This document shows positions 22,890-35,060 of a stretch of 64,000 nucleotides of DNA, one piece after another. This stretch comes from Tanypteryx hageni. Taxonomy: Eukaryota > Arthropoda > Insecta > Odonata > Petaluridae. How positions within the stretch are numbered: the stretch's first letter is position 1; each line of letters opens with the position of its first letter. Position numbers and translations under genes: made by a program. Under the pieces are notes generated by a model. The model was not told the origin of the DNA and did no database searches. It saw only the letters and a list, made by a program, of their open reading frames with translations. The DNA is taken from contig CM054116.1 in assembly GCA_028673005.1 (NCBI GenBank), forward strand, positions 25,521,840 through 25,585,839, given 5' to 3'.

Positions 22890-24880
22890 ATACACGCACA
22901 GGAAGAAGAAAATGAAGTGTGGAGAGGACGGCCGGAGAAGAGCAAGGAATGAAAGGGAGTGAGAAGAAGGTTCGGAGAAGGCAGAGGTGTGAGGGAGTAG
23001 GAAGAGAGATAGGTGAAGAAGGAGTGAATAAATGGCGGGTGAGGTGAGGTTGATTGAAGTCAGCAATAGAATGCTTTTTTGGCAAGCGCCGCCTTAAAGT
23101 TAATAATAATGTTATACAATTCCGAGCTATGTTCTCGCAAAAGAGGACCGCTCCTTTCCTCAAAATTTGAAGTTAAAGAAATACAAAAAAATCTATTCTA
23201 AAAATGGAACCGAGTTTGAAACGAGTAAAGATGTGAGATTGTTGAAACAGTAACACGAAAGTGCTCTATCGGATTTTGTTACCACTAGAATAAAATGTTC
23301 ATCCTATTTTTGTGGGGGGGGGGGGGAGGGGGGAAAGTAGTTGAAGTATACAGCAAAAATCGCATACGAACCGAATATTATTGCTCGAATTTTGCGCATC
23401 GTGGGCTCTCGTCTGTTTCCACATCTCTCCACTCCCAGTCTCTCGATCCCTATTCGCTTTTCCCACCATTTCCCCGTTTCTCAGAAAGGCTCTCTGACCC
23501 CAAGCGCATATAACACAACGGTTTTTAACAAAGCATAAAGATTCATGCGCTCAATTTGAATGAAATAGTTTCCTCTTTTCCCTAACAAAATTCACCTTGA
23601 AATGTCTCTTCTCCTGCCTTTCCTGTCCCGCTACCCCCACTCATGGCTACGCCTCCATCCAATCTCGCTGCAACCATTTCTTTCAATTCTTTCTCTTTCT
23701 CCATTCCTCCCGCCATCCCTCTCTCCATGGAAACCTTCTCTCCCATCCTCACGCCCTTATTCGCCAATCGCGTCTCCTCTCTCTATCTCTCATCGAAATC
23801 CCAAATTAGTTTATTCCCCTCGGTAATCCCCTCTCCATTTCCCCCCTTTTCCTCATTTTAATTTTTCTCCCGCTTCCTTCCACGTCTCCACCTGGGTTTC
23901 TCCGAGGCGCACCTCTCACTCGCGTTAACAATAATTTCCTGCATATTTTCTCTCCTTCCTTTTCTTCAAATCCGCCATCGCCTCATTAGCGAGTGACTCT
24001 TTCCTCTCGGCCCATTCCCTCGCCTTTTTCTTTCCTGCTCCGCTTCCCTCCTCTCCCCCCTCTCTCTCTCTCCCTCCCTCTCTCCCTCTCTCTCTCTCCC
24101 TCTCTCCCTCTCTCTCTCCCGCACCCTCCCTCTCTCTCTCCCTCTGTCTCTCCCTCTCTCTCTTCCACCATTCCAAACGGCTCGCTCTCTCCATCCCCTC
24201 TCATTCTTTCTTTCTCCTCTCTCCCTCCTTTCTTTCTCCTCTCTCCCTCCATTCTTCGTACTCCCTTCTCTGATCGTATTCTTCCTTCTTTTCTCTCTAT
24301 CAGTTTTTCTGTTCGTCCTCCCTCCCCGTCACAATCCGCTATTTTCGCATTCACGCGCCTCCCACATTTCCCAGCAGATTCCGTCATCCTTGAGGCTTGT
24401 TAAAGGCGATTCAAGGAATGAAAAAGAGAAGTTGAAGGGAGAGGAAGGAGAGGGAGGAGGGAGGTGGGATGTTGGGGGAGGGAGGGAGGTGGGGGAGAGG
24501 GAGGGAATGGGTGGAGTGGGATAGGGAATAAAGAAGTTTACAATTCGATTTGGAAAGTGTATTTCCGGCGGGGAGAGAGGTTTTTTTTCCTCCTCTCCGG
24601 TAGAATTCCTTCCTTTTTTATTCTTCTCTCCCTCTTACTCGGGTTTCTTTCCTTCTTTCACCTCTCGTGTTTTCCTTTCGCTTTGCCGAGTCGCTTTTGT
24701 TTTGCTCGGTAAGGACGCCTCCTGTTGAGGGAAATTGGACTCTCCTTTGATCTGTTTCTCTCTCTCTCTCACTTGAAGATAGCGGGAGGGGGTGTGGAGG
24801 AGTAGGGGGAGGGGGAGTAGGGTAAGAAAAAGGAGTGTTGGGGGGAGGGGTGAGAGGAATGAGAGGAACGCGTTTATCCT
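22890..24880. repeat. Alternating polypurine/polypyrimidine region
   Basis: In order: a GA-rich block (about 22890-23045); a run of 13 G within a G-rich stretch (about 23311-23333); a long CT-rich block (about 23580-24390), densest at 24050-24160 with (CTCTCC)n; a GA-rich block (about 24415-24530); a short CT-rich patch (about 24590-24680); and another GA-rich block (about 24775-24870). Every open frame over this region is Ser/Leu/Pro or Glu/Arg/Gly low complexity. Confidence 0.75.
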
Positions 24881-25660
24881 TTGCGCGCGATTTGCGTTTG
24901 TTTGAAGGGCATTAAAGCAATTCTGGCGTTTTCATTGATATTGTCTATATCTTACGACAAATGCCTTAATGGAATGTACTAACATTTAAATTATACAGTG
25001 ATGACGGTTTGCAGTTGGATGACTCACATCAAAGGTCAAATTAATCCTTGGATTTTGTTTGCATAAGCATTCAATTATTTCGCTGGCTTGGCAGAATTTT
25101 GAAAATTAATGTTCAGCGAGCCTCTCTCAGCTACGCATGTTCTTCTTCAAGCAAACGGTGGTGAATTAATTTGTTGTATTGTTTTATCCCACTCTAATTT
25201 TTCATAGACTTATTCTTCTATACTTAGGTTATTATGTCGAAGCTAAGAGAGCAGGAAAAATAATTATAGCGATATAACGTGGAAAAGTAAAAAAAATATC
25301 GAAGGATCTTCTGCAATGGAACAAATGAATTATGGGTTTCGCGCGAAACGTACTCAGATTTGGATATAACATGATCACTCAATTAAACGACGTTACAGGT
25401 GCATTTCAAGAAGTGTGACCAAAAACTCGAATGTCCTAGCTTTAAACGATTCAGCATGAGAGAGATTTGAAGTATTTAATTCGCGTTCAACAAGATCAAG
25501 AAGAAGATTTTCTACGAATAATTGCATCTAATTTAAAAATAACTAATCATTTCATTTTAGAATGAGCAATTTCAAGAACTAAACACGGTGAATATAAGGG
25601 TCTTTGTAAGAAGAAGAAAGACGCGAGATTACCCGTCGCGCGGTTTGACTTGCATCGTAG
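24881..25660. other. AT-rich DNA, nothing identified
   Basis: Ordinary AT-rich sequence without a supported gene or repeat. Confidence 0.45.
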
Positions 25661-25664
25661 CATG

Positions 25665-25935
25665 AGTAGTGCTCTCCGCCCTCTCGTTGTCCGCCTCCCT
25701 CTCGTTGTCCGCCTCCCTCTGCCTCCTCCACGCCTACCTCTGCCTCCTCCACACCTCCCTCTGCCTCCTCCACGCCTACCTCTGCCTCCTCCACACCTCC
25801 CTCTGCCTCCTCCACGCCTCCCTCTGCTTCCTCCACGCCTACCTCTGCTTCCTCCACGCCTCCCTCTGCCTCCTCCACGCCTTCCTCTGCCTCCTCCACG
25901 CCTCCCTATTCTTCCTCCATGCCCCCCTCATCTTC
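25665..25935. repeat. 21-bp minisatellite, about 11 copies
   Basis: Tandem copies of CCTCTGCCTCCTCCACGCC plus two more bases, about 11 in all. Two variants (ending CCTA or CCTC) alternate in the left part, giving a 42-bp higher-order unit there. Because 21 is divisible by three, all frames stay open; the minus strand reads as repeated VEEAEGG and VEEAEVG. I regard that peptide as a by-product, since no start context or flanking coding sequence supports a protein. Confidence 0.85.
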
Positions 25936-28900
25936 CTCTTTTGACGTAGACCCATCCGTATTTAATGCTCGATGTTCTCCAAAGGAGTTGGAAATTGGGC
26001 CTTTCGCGGAAGAAACGAAATCAGCCGGCGTGTGATATTTTATGTAAGCGACTGAATGCGATCTGTCGCCGAAACCCTTCCCAACGAGACAGGCGCCATA
26101 TTCTCCACACACCAACTCCGCACTTCGCTGCGTCGCTCCCTCGATGTTATTCTCTCCATCTCGTTTATTCCTCTCTCTCTCTCCCCATATCTCCTAACGC
26201 CGCCTAACACGCACTGCATTTCATCAACTTCCACATTAAATTCAACCCCCTTTACTCAACTGTGAGTTATTCAAAAACGCCATTATCGTGACGTGAGTTT
26301 TCGCGGAAGGGGAAGGATCGAATTGATGGATGAGTTAAAAATTATCGATGGACGACTTTTATGACGTGTTTTATTCTTTCAATCCGAGCGTGAAAATACA
26401 TCACAGGCCGCTTAAATTGAAGTAATCTGTTAGATCAAATGAAATACATTTTAAAACTTCAACAAAGAAGCAATATAAATAATAAAATGCCCTTATTGAC
26501 TGAGGTGGTAACCTGAAAGTCTTATCTCATATGTTTATCAATAAATTCCTGTCAAAGTACTTAATAAAATTCCTTTCCATTAGTCAAAAGATCATATTCT
26601 TCTAGATTTACTTCCACAGTCATATTTCATTCCTGCTGAATAAATCTATTTTGACTGTACTGACTGGCATTTGACTCCTTTCTTACATTCTTTATTCGAA
26701 CTTATCCTTGTAACCTCCTGATTTCTCTATCCCTAATACTCTCTTGATTTTATTTCTATTCCGTTGCACTCACATTCTTTCTAACTAGTTTCATCTTTTT
26801 TTATCGTTTAAAAAAAAACTGCTTATGCGTTCGGTTTTGTCCGTCTGTTTGGTGCGCTAACTCCTCCTAAACGAAAAAAAGCTAGAGACTTTGTTTTTCA
26901 CCGATTCATTCAGTATTCTGTCTCGTTGTACACGTTTTCTTGTGGAGATTCTAGTTATAATGATATTTAAATTAATAATATTGGTATACATAAATTTCAA
27001 CATTCTATATTAACAATTTTTTTAAACCGCCGCCTACTGCCTTCTTCAGCAGCTCTTTCCTTACTCGTTTACGTTTTTACGTCAGTTACTTTTAACAAAT
27101 TATCCATATGATAAAACAAATTCTAAACATCTCAGAGCTCAATAATGTTTAATTTACAATTAATAGATGACTAATTTTCAGTAAGCACGTATAATTTTTG
27201 CGTATTATTATATTTGACTCTAAATGCCTATCATGTGTGCGAAAAATGTAGAGAATAGAAAACCAGGGTTGGTGGACGTGCGTAGGGCGGAGGGGAGTCC
27301 TTAAAAATTAACTTAAAATACGTATCGGAGAAATAATAATAACTAATCTACACGTTGCAGCGTTGCTTGCAACTTGAATCTAACTGTGAAAGGGTATTGG
27401 GAAAAGGACTAAAAATATTGTTTTACAAGTAATCCTGCTTATTAATTTTGTAGTGTACCTATGTGCGAACGTTCGTCACATCGGTGTGGTAGCGGAAGAG
27501 GTGAGAACCTGAAACTTGGCTGGTATGTAAATATACATTTGAAAGCATCAGGAAAAATCTCAAATCCTTGAAAGGTGGAATGCATTACGTCGCCATTTAT
27601 ATCCATGGCGTTTCTTTTTAAATTAATTATAATTAAGATAAAAACTTGAGACTTTAACAGTTTTAAGGCCAAGAGAGCGAAGTATATTTTTTACTAAGAG
27701 AAAATCCGAATCCATGCCGAATTAGCTTAAAAATTCGTTTGATGCCAGATAAAACCAGGATTTTTTCAAAATTGTAACAATGAGAAATTCTGATACGTAC
27801 CATGAAAACGAGTCTAATGCCTTTAAATGTAACAAGTAAAATTCCCTTGCTAAAGCAGAAGGAGGAAGCACGTTTTCTTAGAATTTTTCAGGGTTCTGAT
27901 TTGCCTTTAATTGAAAAGCCGTGTAATAACGAAAACCCGTTAACCAATGCATTACTGTACTTAAGATGTAGCTCCACCTAGTGAGCCTTCTGCGCGATAA
28001 TGAAATAGTGCCGCGCAGTACGAGGTCCCTAATTGATACACCACGCAGTAACGATACCGTGTAAACGGAAAGCGCGTAATAGGAGGACTTCCTGTAGGTG
28101 TTTTAACAGCGACAGGGATCTTTAATGCATCCACATTGGCACACAAAAACGGCCTTAGCTTACTTGGCGCCTGGGTGTAAGGTCTACAAAAATAACTTTG
28201 TTGAAGTTTAGAGATAGGTATTAATTTGTTCTTATAGGTAACATATTACCGGATTTATAAACGATTTTTAAACAAATTATATTGCAGTTTATAAATGTGT
28301 TTTTTTAAAATGCCTTTGGGGCCTCCATGATCGGGGTTCCGGATATGGTGCACCCAATGCATCCCTTAGAAGACCGTCCCCGTTGCCACACACCCACTTC
28401 AGACATAAATATAAAGTTTCTCATTCACTCTTTCCCTCCCGGATGCGTGAATATTTTTAATATCGTTATTTACACCTTTGATAGTGCATGATTTTTGCTA
28501 TTTTAGATTGATAGCCGTTTCAAAAATTTGCAAACAAATTTGTGCTATGGTTTGATGCGGCATTATGACATTTATTAATGTATTACTATTAGAGAAAGGT
28601 ACAATATTTTCAATAACACAAATGTTTTCAGTATGACAACATGCCTTCTTTTTTGTTTGGAGGCGTACCAACTGCGAAGAAAATTCGATTTTGATGGTTG
28701 GAATCATAAAGTTGACCTTGTATAAAATTGGGATCTTTTAGATAAACGCCGACATGGAATTGTAATTGAAAACGTAAGCCTCATAGGAAAATGATGCCTC
28801 GGCGAAACAATAACTACTGAGTTAAAATAAAGAAACAAATCGTTCAAAATAATTATTAAGTAAGTACCTCCCTACGCTTTCGGGTGGATAAAGATCGAGA

Positions 28901-30650
28901 GAGTAAATTTTTTTCATCAGTTTAATCGCACCATGAACAGATTACATTCTTTCTTCTGTCTCGTTATTAATCATCAGAGCTATCATAGCTAAACAAAGAA
29001 AATTTATTTAATGTTTTATTTAAGAAATCAAATTAAAATATCCGTATCGTTGTTTTTTAGAGATTAAAATAATCGATTGATGCTATAGAATCACATTAAA
29101 AATACTTTTCCTACTTTCTAATAGTTTTTACCTTTCACACAGGATCGCATTCGACCATTTTAATTTTGTGCGCGTACTGAGTTGATCAACTTGAGAAAAT
29201 AAGTCCACTCGTCTTATTTGCTTAAAAGATTAAATTTAGTCTATCATGTTGATATATTTAACACATTTGGAAAATACGGAATTTATTTTAAAATATTTGT
29301 CTGTCTGAAATGGCTTTTAAAGTCTCAGTGCCAGTTTTTTTTCGTTTTCTTAATCGTAGCTTTGAATAATGGCTGTTGGTAATAACAATGGCTGACTTTA
29401 GACGCTAAATGCTTCTCATCGATGGGTTTAAACCTCCAATGCGACTTCCCCCTCGATTGCCAGCCACGCAACAGAGACCTCACTCCAGTCTCCCCCTCCC
29501 CCTGTTCTCACTTTCCCCTCTCTCCCTCTTCTCCCTTTCTTCCCACTTCACCCCCACTCACTCCTTAGCGTGCCCTGATCTCTTTATGGATAAGCAGATT
29601 ACTCGACAAATGGCCAATTCGCCTGCTGTGCGCATTTTCAACCGAGTTGTTGTATATTGCTTGATCAAGCCTCTAAAAGGTTTTTTTCACGAGTAAATTT
29701 TATTTTCACATTTTACTACTCGACAACTCATGTACTACGTACATATAAAAATAAGCCTGCGCGTGTGGGCTTTTCAATGGCGATGGCGATGGTACCGGTA
29801 ATAATTTCTAATAAATTCAATCAGTATGTGTTTAATCGATCAAAAGCCATAGATTTGAGAGTTTTTACTATATGCCCCAAAATAAAGATAACATTTCATT
29901 TTAACTAATAAAAAATTGTTGAAATTATCTCGAATAGTGGCAGGAGAAATCAAGTGAAGTACTCATCGTAAGGAATTTTAATTGGGATCTGTGAAAGAAC
30001 GAGTTAATTTAAAACGGAATTTTACGACAGAAATTAAGCTCGTTATTTGCTGATTGTGTAAAATGGCAGAGGCTTATGTTGACGAGTGCGTGCTTTTTTA
30101 TTCGTTGGGTCATTTACGATTTCATTGGATTGATTTCCTCCTCCATGTCTGAATAACATATTTATTAAGAAGAAGAAGAAAGGAAATGCATAATATATTT
30201 CGTGTATCGAGATAGTGAGGTTGTAAGGTGCCCAGGTCAAAGGGTAATTAATAGCAAGGCGTCGCCATCTCCAACGTGTGTTGACCTCTACGCATTAACG
30301 TCGACACTCCCATAAACGTCTGACATTCGCTCGCTGCATGTCAAATCCTATTTCTCTGCGTTTAAATCTCTCATCATTTACATATTGAATGAAGTTATTT
30401 TTGGATCATAAGTTAATAAGGTTACAGGTAGTTGGAAATTCAAACATTATTTCCCCGTTTATAATTATTATTATTAGCCATTCTCTTTTACAGATTACAT
30501 TATTGAGCATTATGGGCTATTGTGCAATTCGACGACTTTATCGAAATAACGGAATGTTCGTTCATTTCTTTTCATTTCTCATTTGGCGGCCATATAATAA
30601 GCACAGTGATTTTAAGAAATTTTCATGCAAATCAGACGTTTAATGCGTTT
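25936..30650. other. Non-coding DNA, nothing firm identified
   Basis: Mostly AT-rich. A GC-balanced patch at about 25970-26260 and another at about 27960-28170 hold short open frames with no recognisable domain. A small CT-rich patch lies at about 29460-29570. GTCCGTCTGT-type words near 26840 recur at 36.7 and 46.1 kb and may mark a dispersed repeat family. No gene could be supported. Confidence 0.4.
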
Positions 30651-30654
30651 TCAA

Positions 30655-31230
30655 TTTCAACCTTTTATCCCTTCCCATTTCATTTTTTTCGATCGTCATT
30701 TGCATCCCTCTATACTCTCCATTCCGACTACCCCTTCCCCCAACATTCCTCTCCGCCCTCCCTCTTAGAGATTTCCTTCCGTCCCTTTTCACTCTCTCCT
30801 CCTTCTTTCACTATTTCTTTATCTTTTTCCCTTCCTCTTACACTCATCTCCCATTTTTCCGGATATCGCATGCTGCCGAGTGGAGAGTTTTCGTGATGGT
30901 TTACACTGCAGTCGATGCGGCGAGGGGGTTGAAGCCGTGACAAATGACCCTGTATGGAGCCGGACAGGGAATGAGCGGAGGAGAAGGGGGAGAGAGAGAA
31001 AGAGAGAGAGAGAAAGGAAAGGTAGCAGGAGGAGTGTGAGATATGAATAGGTGAGTGGAAGCGTCGGAGGGAGGAGAAAGTGGGAGAAAAAAGAAAAAAA
31101 CGAGAAAAAATAGCCGGGCCTGAGTGAGGAGAAATAGGAAGAGAGAAAAGAAGAAGGAAAGAGACGAGGAGAGGGAGAGAGGAAGGAGGTAGAGAAGAAA
31201 GGGACCGAGGGAGAGAAAGCACCCCATCAC
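30655..31230. repeat. CT-rich block next to a GA-rich block
   Basis: The plus strand is CT-rich at about 30655-30860 and GA-rich at about 30940-31220, with about 80 bases of unique sequence between. Open frames of 100-164 codons over this interval are low-complexity artefacts. Confidence 0.75.
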
Positions 31231-31234
31231 ATCA

Positions 31235-31335
31235 TATCGTCCAACCCAATCGACCCAATTATGCGGAAGGTTAGATAATTAAATTAATAGCGCGCCCGGT
31301 GCACGCAGGACAGCGTGCTTTGTGGCGTGCCGTGT
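31235..31335. promoter_or_regulatory. Short unique island between purine blocks (candidate regulatory DNA)
   Basis: About 100 bases of non-repetitive sequence between two GA-rich blocks. It contains GATAATTAAATTAATAG, with several TAAT/ATTA homeodomain cores, next to GCGCGCCCGGTGCACGC. A compact unique island like this in simple-sequence DNA may be under constraint, but there is no direct proof. Confidence 0.2.
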
Positions 31336-31339
31336 ACAT

Positions 31340-31860
31340 GGTCGGGTTGGGGATTAAGAGAGATTAGAGAAGGAAAAGGGAGGGAAGGATTTGAGTGGGA
31401 TGGGGTTGTGGTGGGTGGCAGTTAAGGGTCTCTGGAATAAATCGCCGATTGTGTGATAATGCACATATATCGTTCGAACAGGCTCTCGCCCCTAGGGGAA
31501 GTGTTTCTTTTTTTTGGGGAAGTAGGGGGGAGGAGGTGAGAGGGAGGGAGAAAGGAGAGAAGGAGAGAGAGGGGTAAATGAGAGGAGGAAATGTGGGAAA
31601 AGGGAAGTTAAAAGAGAGGAAGAAAGTGGGGAAAAGGGGAGCTAAAAAGGAGGGAGAAAGGAGAAGTTGAAAAGCAGGGAGAAAGGGGAAGGGAGAGTTA
31701 AAAGAGAGGAAGAAAGGAGGAAAGGGGTAGTTAAAAAGGAGGGAGGAAGAAGTAAAAAAAGGAGAGAGAAAGGAGGGGAAATTAAAAAGGAGGGAGAAGA
31801 AGGGGAAATTAAATAGGAGGGAGAAAGGGGAAGAAGGTGGGGGGGAGTGAGCGGCAGAGT
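31340..31860. repeat. GA-rich imperfect tandem repeat
   Basis: Purine-rich sequence in which AGTTAAAAGAGAGGAAGAAAG and AGCTAAAAAGGAGGGAGAAAG style units recur about every 40 bases between 31560 and 31830. Minus-strand frames over it read as Phe/Ser/Pro-rich repeats and are not considered genes. Confidence 0.75.
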
Positions 31861-33115
31861 GAGAGGCGGAGCGCGGCGAGTGGGAAGGGAACATTAATTC
31901 CTTGCAAGATAAACAAGCCTCCCAGATGTCGGGCTTTTTTTGTTGAATACTGCGGGGACAGAAAGGGGAGAGAGAGTTTTGAATTAATGTTCTCCGATGC
32001 AACGACTCCTGCTCCGGGCGAGGAAGTGAAAATGTGTTTACTTCATGTTGTGTTATGTCGTTTCCTCGGTACGCTGATACGATCCTCAGGTTTAATTTTC
32101 AGAGGATGAGACGCAGTTAAGTATTTGCTCGTTATTGCAACGGTCATCCCGACAACAGACCTTAATGAGTCCTCAATCGATTGCTATTACGTCCAGTTCA
32201 TTTTCTATGATGACTATTTATAATAATTCTCAAATTTTATATCATCACATTCTATGAATGACAGGCAGATGTTTATTTTGTGTTTAAAATAAAAAATAAC
32301 GGAGTGTATCGAAAAAATAATTCAATTGTGCTTTCATCATGTTTATCAATATAATGCTAGCTTAAATTTTGCTCACATAGTTTTTTTTAGTGATATTAAG
32401 ACGACCACTTTAATTTAAATCATACTGAATAATTAATCGAAAATTGCCCTCAAATCGTTTATATTCCCAAACTGACGATTGGGTTGCATGACTTGGTGAC
32501 CAACGTCGCTCACACAAGGCACCTTGCTTTGCTTTTCGCCGCCACCAATATATGTATATGTTACCGGCAAAGTGTAAAAACCAGGCATTGTATCAAATTC
32601 CTAAGAATTATATTCACTGCCTAAAACATTTTGGCAAAGTATGAAATAAGAGTATTTTTATCCAATGTTTTATATTTTATCTAGAAATGTACAATATACA
32701 ATATCTAGGAATGATATTAAATGTGGGAATTAATGTAAGCAACGCATTACTAGGACAAATGTTAATATGCGATGCTGTCTATTGCTTCGCCGGAACTTGT
32801 GCGCTTTACTTTACTCCTCGGACAGATTCTTGCGATTTCCGATCTTCTTTTGTTCACTCCAATGGAAGAATACTGGAGATTGAACGAGTGTTGGGCGCCT
32901 GTGGAACCTTGACTAAACGAATCTCTCCCTCACCACGCCAGCGGTGATTAAGTGCCTGAACAGTGACACCTATACTGTTTATCCTTTTATGATTAATTTC
33001 ATAGTTTGCCTAACAGTTTTAGTCATTGTGTAGACAGCCTAGGAATTCTGTACAATTCCGAATTTCATACTTTACCGTTAACGTATATATCAAAGTTCAT
33101 CTTTCTCCCGAACCC
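31861..33115. other. Non-coding DNA, nothing identified
   Basis: Mixed at the left end, then AT-rich. The 86-90 codon frames at 31837-32109 and 32687-32947 have no recognisable motif and no splice or start context that would support them. Confidence 0.4.
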
Positions 33116-33309
33116 CTTTCCGAAATTCTTTCCTTTCACGTCCTGTCTTCTCTCGCCCTCCTCCTCTCTCTCCCTCATCCCCACCACTCCATTCTTTTCT
33201 CCACCATCCCCTTCCTCTCGCTCATTAGACCCTTCTCTCCCTCCTACTCAATTCGCCCGCCACGCCACGCTCATTGCTTCCTATCTGGACATGAGAATGA
33301 GAAGAGGAG

Positions 33310-35060
33310 ATAAGCCAAATCAACCGCCTTCTCTCCCTTTCCTTATCCCCTTTCTCTCTCTCTTTCCTTATCTCCTTTCTCTCTCGTTCCTTATGCCTTT
33401 CTCTTTCCTTATCCCCTTTCTCTCTCTCTTTCCTTATCCCCTTTCTCTCTCTCTTTCCTTATCCCCTTTCTCTCTCTCTTTTCTTATCTCCTTTCTCTCT
33501 CTTTCCTTATGCCTTTCTCTCTTTCCTTATCCCTTTCTCTCTCTTTCCTTATCCCCTTTCTCTCTCTCTTTCCTTATCTCCTTTCTCTCTCTCTCTTTCC
33601 TTATGCCTTTCTCTCTTTCCTTATCCCCTTTCTCTCTCTATCCTTATCTCCTTTCTCTCTCTCTTTCCTTATCCCCTTTCTCTCTCTCTTTCCTTATCCC
33701 CTTTCTCTCTCTCTTTTCTTATCTCCTTTCTCTCTCTCTCTCTTTCCTTATGCCTTTCTCTCTTTCCTTATCCCCTTTCTCTCTCTCTTTCCTTATCCCC
33801 TTTCTCTCTCTCTTTCCTTATCTCCTTTCTCTCTCTCTCTCTTTCCTTATGCCTTTCTCTCTTTCCTTATCCCCTTTCTCTCTCTCTTTCCTTATCCCCT
33901 TTCTCTCTCTCTTTCCTTATCTCCTTTCTCTCTTTCTCTCTTTCCTTATGCCTTTCTCTCTTTCCTTATCCCCTTTCTCTCTCTCTTTCCTTATCCCCTT
34001 TCTCTCTCTCTCTTTCCTTATGCCTTTCTCTCTCTCTCTCTCTTTCCTTATGCCTTTCTCTCTTTCCTTATCCCCTTTCTCTCTCTCTATCCTTATTCCC
34101 TTTCTCTCTCTCTTTCCTTATCTCCTTTCTCTCTCTCTTTCCTTATCTCCTTTCTCTCTCTCTCTCTTTCCTTATGCCTTTCTCTCTTTCCTTATCCCCT
34201 TTCTCTCTCTATCCTTATCCCCTTTCTCTCTCTCTTTCCTTATCTCCTTTCTCTCTCTCTCTCTTTCCTTATGCCTTTCTCTCTTTCCTTATCCCCTTTC
34301 TCTCTCTCTTTCCTTATCCCCTTTCTCTCTCTCTTTCCTTATCCCCTTTCTCTCTCTCTTTCCTTATCCTCTTTCTCTCTCTCTTTCCTTATTTCCTCTC
34401 TCTCTCTCTTTTTCCTTATGCCTTTCTCTCTTTCCTTATCCCCTTTTTCTCTCTCTTTCTTTATCCCCTTTCTCTCTCTCTTTCCTTATCCCCTTTCTCT
34501 CTCTCTTTCCTTATCCCCTTTCTCTCTCTCTTTCCTTATCTCCTTTCTCTCTCTCTCTTTCCTTATGCCTTTCTCTCTTTCCTTATCCCCTTTCTCTCTC
34601 TCTTTCCTTATCCCCTTTCTCTCTCTCTTTCCTTATTCCCTTTCTCTCTCTCTTTCCTTATCTCCTCTCTCTCTCTTTCCTTATGCCTTTCTCTCTTTCC
34701 TTATCCCCTTTCTCTCTCTCTCTCTTTCCTTATTCCCTTTCTCTCTCTCTTTCCTTATCCCCTTTCTCTCTCTCTTTCCTTATCTCCTTTCTCTCTCTCT
34801 CTTTCCTTATGCCTTTCTCTCTTTCCTTATCCCCTTTCTCTCTCTCTTTCCTTATCTCCTTTCTCTCTCTCTCTTTCTTTATGCCTTTCTCTCTCTTTCC
34901 TTATCTCCTTTCTCTCTCTCTTTCCTTATCTCATTTCTCTCTCTTTCCTTATGCCTTTCTCTCTCTTTCCTTTTCCCCTTTCTCTCTTTCCTTTTCGCTT
35001 TTCTCTCTTTTTTCCTTATTCCTTCTCTCTTTTTCTCTCTCGCATGTCCTCCGCTCACGC
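33310..35060. repeat. 1.7 kb polypyrimidine tandem array
   Basis: An almost uninterrupted CT-rich array of a unit close to TTTCCTTATCCCC followed by TTTCTCTCTCTC, about 24-26 bp long, repeated roughly 70 times. Variants with TTATCTCC and TTATGCC recur in a loose higher-order pattern. The only purines are the A of TTATC and the G of ATGCC. All three plus-strand frames lack stops for long distances, producing the longest open frames of the window (770 and 573 codons), which are Ser/Leu/Phe/Pro repeats. A less regular CT-rich lead-in runs from about 33120. The array could form triplex DNA. Confidence 0.92.
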
